This document shows, one piece after another, positions 8,347-9,539 of a stretch of 9,539 nt of DNA. Numbering within the stretch: position 1 is the stretch's first letter; each line of letters opens with the position of its first letter. Made by a program: the position numbers and the translations under genes. Source of the DNA: Pseudomonadota bacterium (lineage in GTDB: Bacteria > Pseudomonadota > Alphaproteobacteria > Acetobacterales > Acetobacteraceae); assembly GCA_021845835.1 (NCBI GenBank), contig JAJZVE010000132.1, forward strand, positions 1-9,539, in the 5' to 3' direction. The notes beneath the pieces were generated by a model, which was given only the letters and a program-made list of their open reading frames with translations, ran no database searches and was not told where the DNA came from.

Positions 8347-8405
8347 GCAGGGAAGAGCGTCATTCTTGCGGCTAAGGTGACGAAGCTAGATTGGGGTTGA
8401 TCACA

Positions 8406-9023
8406 ATGGGGCACCAATACAGCAACGACTGGACCGGCAGCCGGGCGATGAGCCCGGAACTGGCCCTGAATTTCAGCGGCGGCTCGAACCGGTCACATAG
8501 CAAAAGCCGCAACGCCTTTGACGCGGCGCATGCGCGCCTGGCGCAGGAATTTGCTGCCGTCGAAGAAGGAACCCGCCCCAGCCGCGCAAACCTGCAGCCG
8601 AAGCCTCGCAGTCAGGCGGCGGGAGCAAACCTCACCCTGCTGTCGCTGGGCTGGTATCTGGGAGCCGCGCGCATGAAGCTGCGCCAGCACGCTGCGCCGC
8701 CCAAAACGCCCACCACGGCCGAGAAGGACCATTTCTGGAGCATCGAGGCGCCGATCATCGCCCTTGCCCTCATCCACGAATTCGGTAGCGAAGCTCATAC
8801 CAGAGCCAGCCACCGGGCCGATGGCGCCATACGCGCCGGCGACATCATCGCCGCCAGACAGTGGCGACGCATCGCCCAGATCATCCGTCACGAACAGGCC
8901 ACCACAACCGGTTTGCGCGCCAGCACGCCCTCCTCCCAGTCAGGCTCTCCCCAGAGAAGCCTGGGCCGCTGGCGCGCATCCCCCGCTTCTCTCAGCACCG
9001 GTAGAGAATTCAGGGAGGCGTAA
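8406..9023 (+). CDS. Uncharacterised protein, alphaproteobacterial type
   Basis: 205 residues from ATG 8406; an in-frame TTG at 8391 is an alternative start. I do not recognise the family. The codons carry mostly G or C in third position, supporting real coding on this strand rather than on the opposite open frame. Parts in order: a Ser/Asn-rich N-terminus (1-40), a short helix-like segment AARLAQ-type around 44-60, a basic Pro-rich linker, LTLLSLGWYLGAARMKL (about 75-95; too short and interrupted for a confident membrane segment), then a helical segment (about 115-165) with PIIALALIHEFGSEA and GDIIAARQWRRIAQII. The last ~35 residues are Ser/Arg/Pro-rich and likely disordered. The helical segment resembles short alphaproteobacterial hypotheticals with an HG..A..RAD.A...GD....W..I pattern, a weak likeness only. 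It has no Shine-Dalgarno beyond GGGG at 8393-8396 and no functional link to the hydrogenase genes. It may have its own promoter in the AT-rich gap. Confidence 0.6.
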   Translation: MGHQYSNDWTGSRAMSPELALNFSGGSNRSHSKSRNAFDAAHARLAQEFAAVEEGTRPSRANLQPKPRSQAAGANLTLLSLGWYLGAARMKLRQHAAPPKTPTTAEKDHFWSIEAPIIALALIHEFGSEAHTRASHRADGAIRAGDIIAARQWRRIAQIIRHEQATTTGLRASTPSSQSGSPQRSLGRWRASPASLSTGREFREA

Positions 9024-9048
9024 CGTCTTCGAGGACGTTGCGCGCCTC
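9015..9048 (+). terminator. Hairpin overlapping the stop region of the uncharacterised gene
   Basis: GAGGCG (9015-9020) pairs with CGCCTC (9043-9048) and AACGTC (9022-9027) pairs with GACGTT (9034-9039), with loop TTCGAG and a small asymmetric internal loop. It includes the TAA at 9021-9023. No T-tract follows, so it may be an mRNA 3'-end stabiliser or part of a two-hairpin termination region with the one at 9097-9131. Confidence 0.4.
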
Positions 9049-9096
9049 TAGAGCCGAGCCGTTCCAAACGCATTTCTTTTGTGGGCAGTGCAATGC

Positions 9097-9131
9097 GGCG
9101 GGCGGGACGGGCAGAAGCCCGCTCGCTCGCC
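9097..9131 (+). terminator. Strong GC hairpin, likely transcript end for the + strand
   Basis: A 16-base left arm (9097-9112) and 15-base right arm (9117-9131) form a 15-bp stem with one bulged A and an AGAA loop. Two of the pairs are G-U when read as + strand RNA; on the minus strand they become C-A mismatches, so the fold favours + transcripts. A pyrimidine run (CTTCCCTTCC) follows. It lies between two convergent genes and is placed to end transcription of the + strand gene. The tail is poor in U, so strength is uncertain. Confidence 0.5.
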
Positions 9132-9154
9132 CTTCCCTTCCTGCGATGCGCGCC

Positions 9155-9538
9155 TCAGTTCTGATAGGGATACGGCGCACAGGAGCGATAGGGATAGTAG
9201 GGCGTCCATGAACAGGGCGCCGGAGCGCGATAAGCGGCGCGATAGCGCTGATACGGCGAATAGCGCGAATGGCCGGCATACTCCGGATAGCGCCGATAGG
9301 CGGACCAGCGCGGATCACGATAGGCGACGTGGGCGTAACCGGGATGGGGGCGGAAGACGGCCTCATGGCGCAGGAGGACGTGCTCATGTCCTGGACGCCA
9401 GTGATGGCTCAAGGACTGGGCCTGATGGATGGCAATCGCCGTGACGATGAGACTGCCATAGCCCCGCACCGCCCAGGAAAGCCGGCGGATCTTCGAGCGA
9501 TGCCTGGGCAGAAAGAACGCGAGCAGCCGCAGCCCGAA
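9155..9538 (-). CDS. Tyr/Arg/Pro-rich uncharacterised protein, 5' end uncertain or beyond window
   Basis: The minus-strand frame is open from the window edge to TGA at 9155-9157, 127 codons. The first usable starts in view include GTG 9469 (MRGYGSLIVTAIAIHQ), which would give 104 residues, but the frame continues upstream with FGLRLLAFFLP, so the true start may lie outside. A short hydrophobic run LIVTAIAI could be a weak signal or anchor. The rest is rich in Tyr, Arg, Pro and His, with repeated R-Y steps (YRRYPEY, SRYSPYQRYRAAYRAP), and ends PYYPYRSCAPYPYQN with two Cys (the other in APCSW). This composition resembles small secreted or envelope proteins common in rhizobia and relatives, but I recognise no specific family. 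It converges on the + strand gene ending at 9023. The complementary + frame at 9079-9444 is a repetitive shadow. Confidence 0.5.
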   Translation of the reverse strand, partial: FGLRLLAFFLPRHRSKIRRLSWAVRGYGSLIVTAIAIHQAQSLSHHWRPGHEHVLLRHEAVFRPHPGYAHVAYRDPRWSAYRRYPEYAGHSRYSPYQRYRAAYRAPAPCSWTPYYPYRSCAPYPYQN

Positions 9539-9539
9539 C

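Larger units (their letters stand above)
7989..8405. other. Intergenic stretch without a convincing intact gene
   Basis: About 400 bases between hypE and the next gene. It begins with ordinary GC-rich sequence and an inverted repeat at 8047-8089. From about 8140 it becomes AT-richer: I count 41 G/C in 8241-8340, far below the flanking genes. No tRNA, CRISPR repeat or clear insertion-sequence end is recognised. The AT-rich part may hold promoter elements for the downstream gene, a decayed mobile element, or the small minus-strand frame listed separately. Confidence 0.6.

Noticed and set aside
8493..8891. Minus-strand open frame (132 aa) opposite the uncharacterised + gene
   Set aside because: Third-position G/C bias and amino-acid pattern favour the + strand; the minus product is Gly/Arg-rich shadow-like.
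9079..9444. + strand open frame (121 aa) opposite the Tyr-rich protein
   Set aside because: Repetitive Asp/Arg/Ser composition is what the complement of Arg-Tyr repeats would give; no start signal or domain seen.
1..9539. CRISPR arrays, tRNA or rRNA genes, intact insertion sequences
   Set aside because: No regularly spaced repeats, cloverleaf-like sequence, rRNA-like block or transposase motif was recognised on either strand.

Overview
The window is GC-rich, densely packed DNA that looks alphaproteobacterial, probably from a Hyphomicrobiales-like organism. This is inferred from codon use, protein style and gene order; there is no rRNA or other marker to confirm it. About five sixths of it (1-7988, + strand) is one tightly coupled operon for a cytoplasmic NAD(P)-linked [NiFe]-hydrogenase of the group 3b (sulfhydrogenase, Hyh/Hyd) type, followed by its maturation genes.

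Operon, in order: the 3' part of the diaphorase gamma subunit (hyhG, cut by the window start), small subunit (hyhS), large subunit (hyhL), a HyaD/HycI-type maturation protease, a shortened HypA-like protein, hypF, hypC, hypD and hypE. Every junction is at most 1 nt apart, and most overlap (11, 4, 8, 0, 1, 4 and 4 nt from hyhS onward), so translational coupling is likely throughout. HypF and HypE make the cyanide ligands, HypC and HypD carry and assemble the Fe(CN)2CO unit, HypA-like would help nickel insertion, the protease trims the large-subunit tail, and mature HyhL joins HyhS, HyhG and the upstream HyhB (expected just outside the window). Two things stand out in the maturation set: the HypA-like protein has lost its whole cysteine zinc-ribbon, and hypB, the nickel GTPase that often accompanies hypA, is absent from this stretch.

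From 7989 to about 8405 no convincing intact gene is seen. The stretch holds an inverted repeat after hypE and a markedly AT-richer segment containing a possible 40-codon minus-strand reading frame. Then follow an uncharacterised + strand gene (8406-9023), two hairpins (9015-9048 and 9097-9131) and, on the minus strand, a Tyr/Arg/Pro-rich uncharacterised protein gene (9155 to the window edge). This right-hand part is unrelated to the hydrogenase and looks like lineage-specific accessory sequence.
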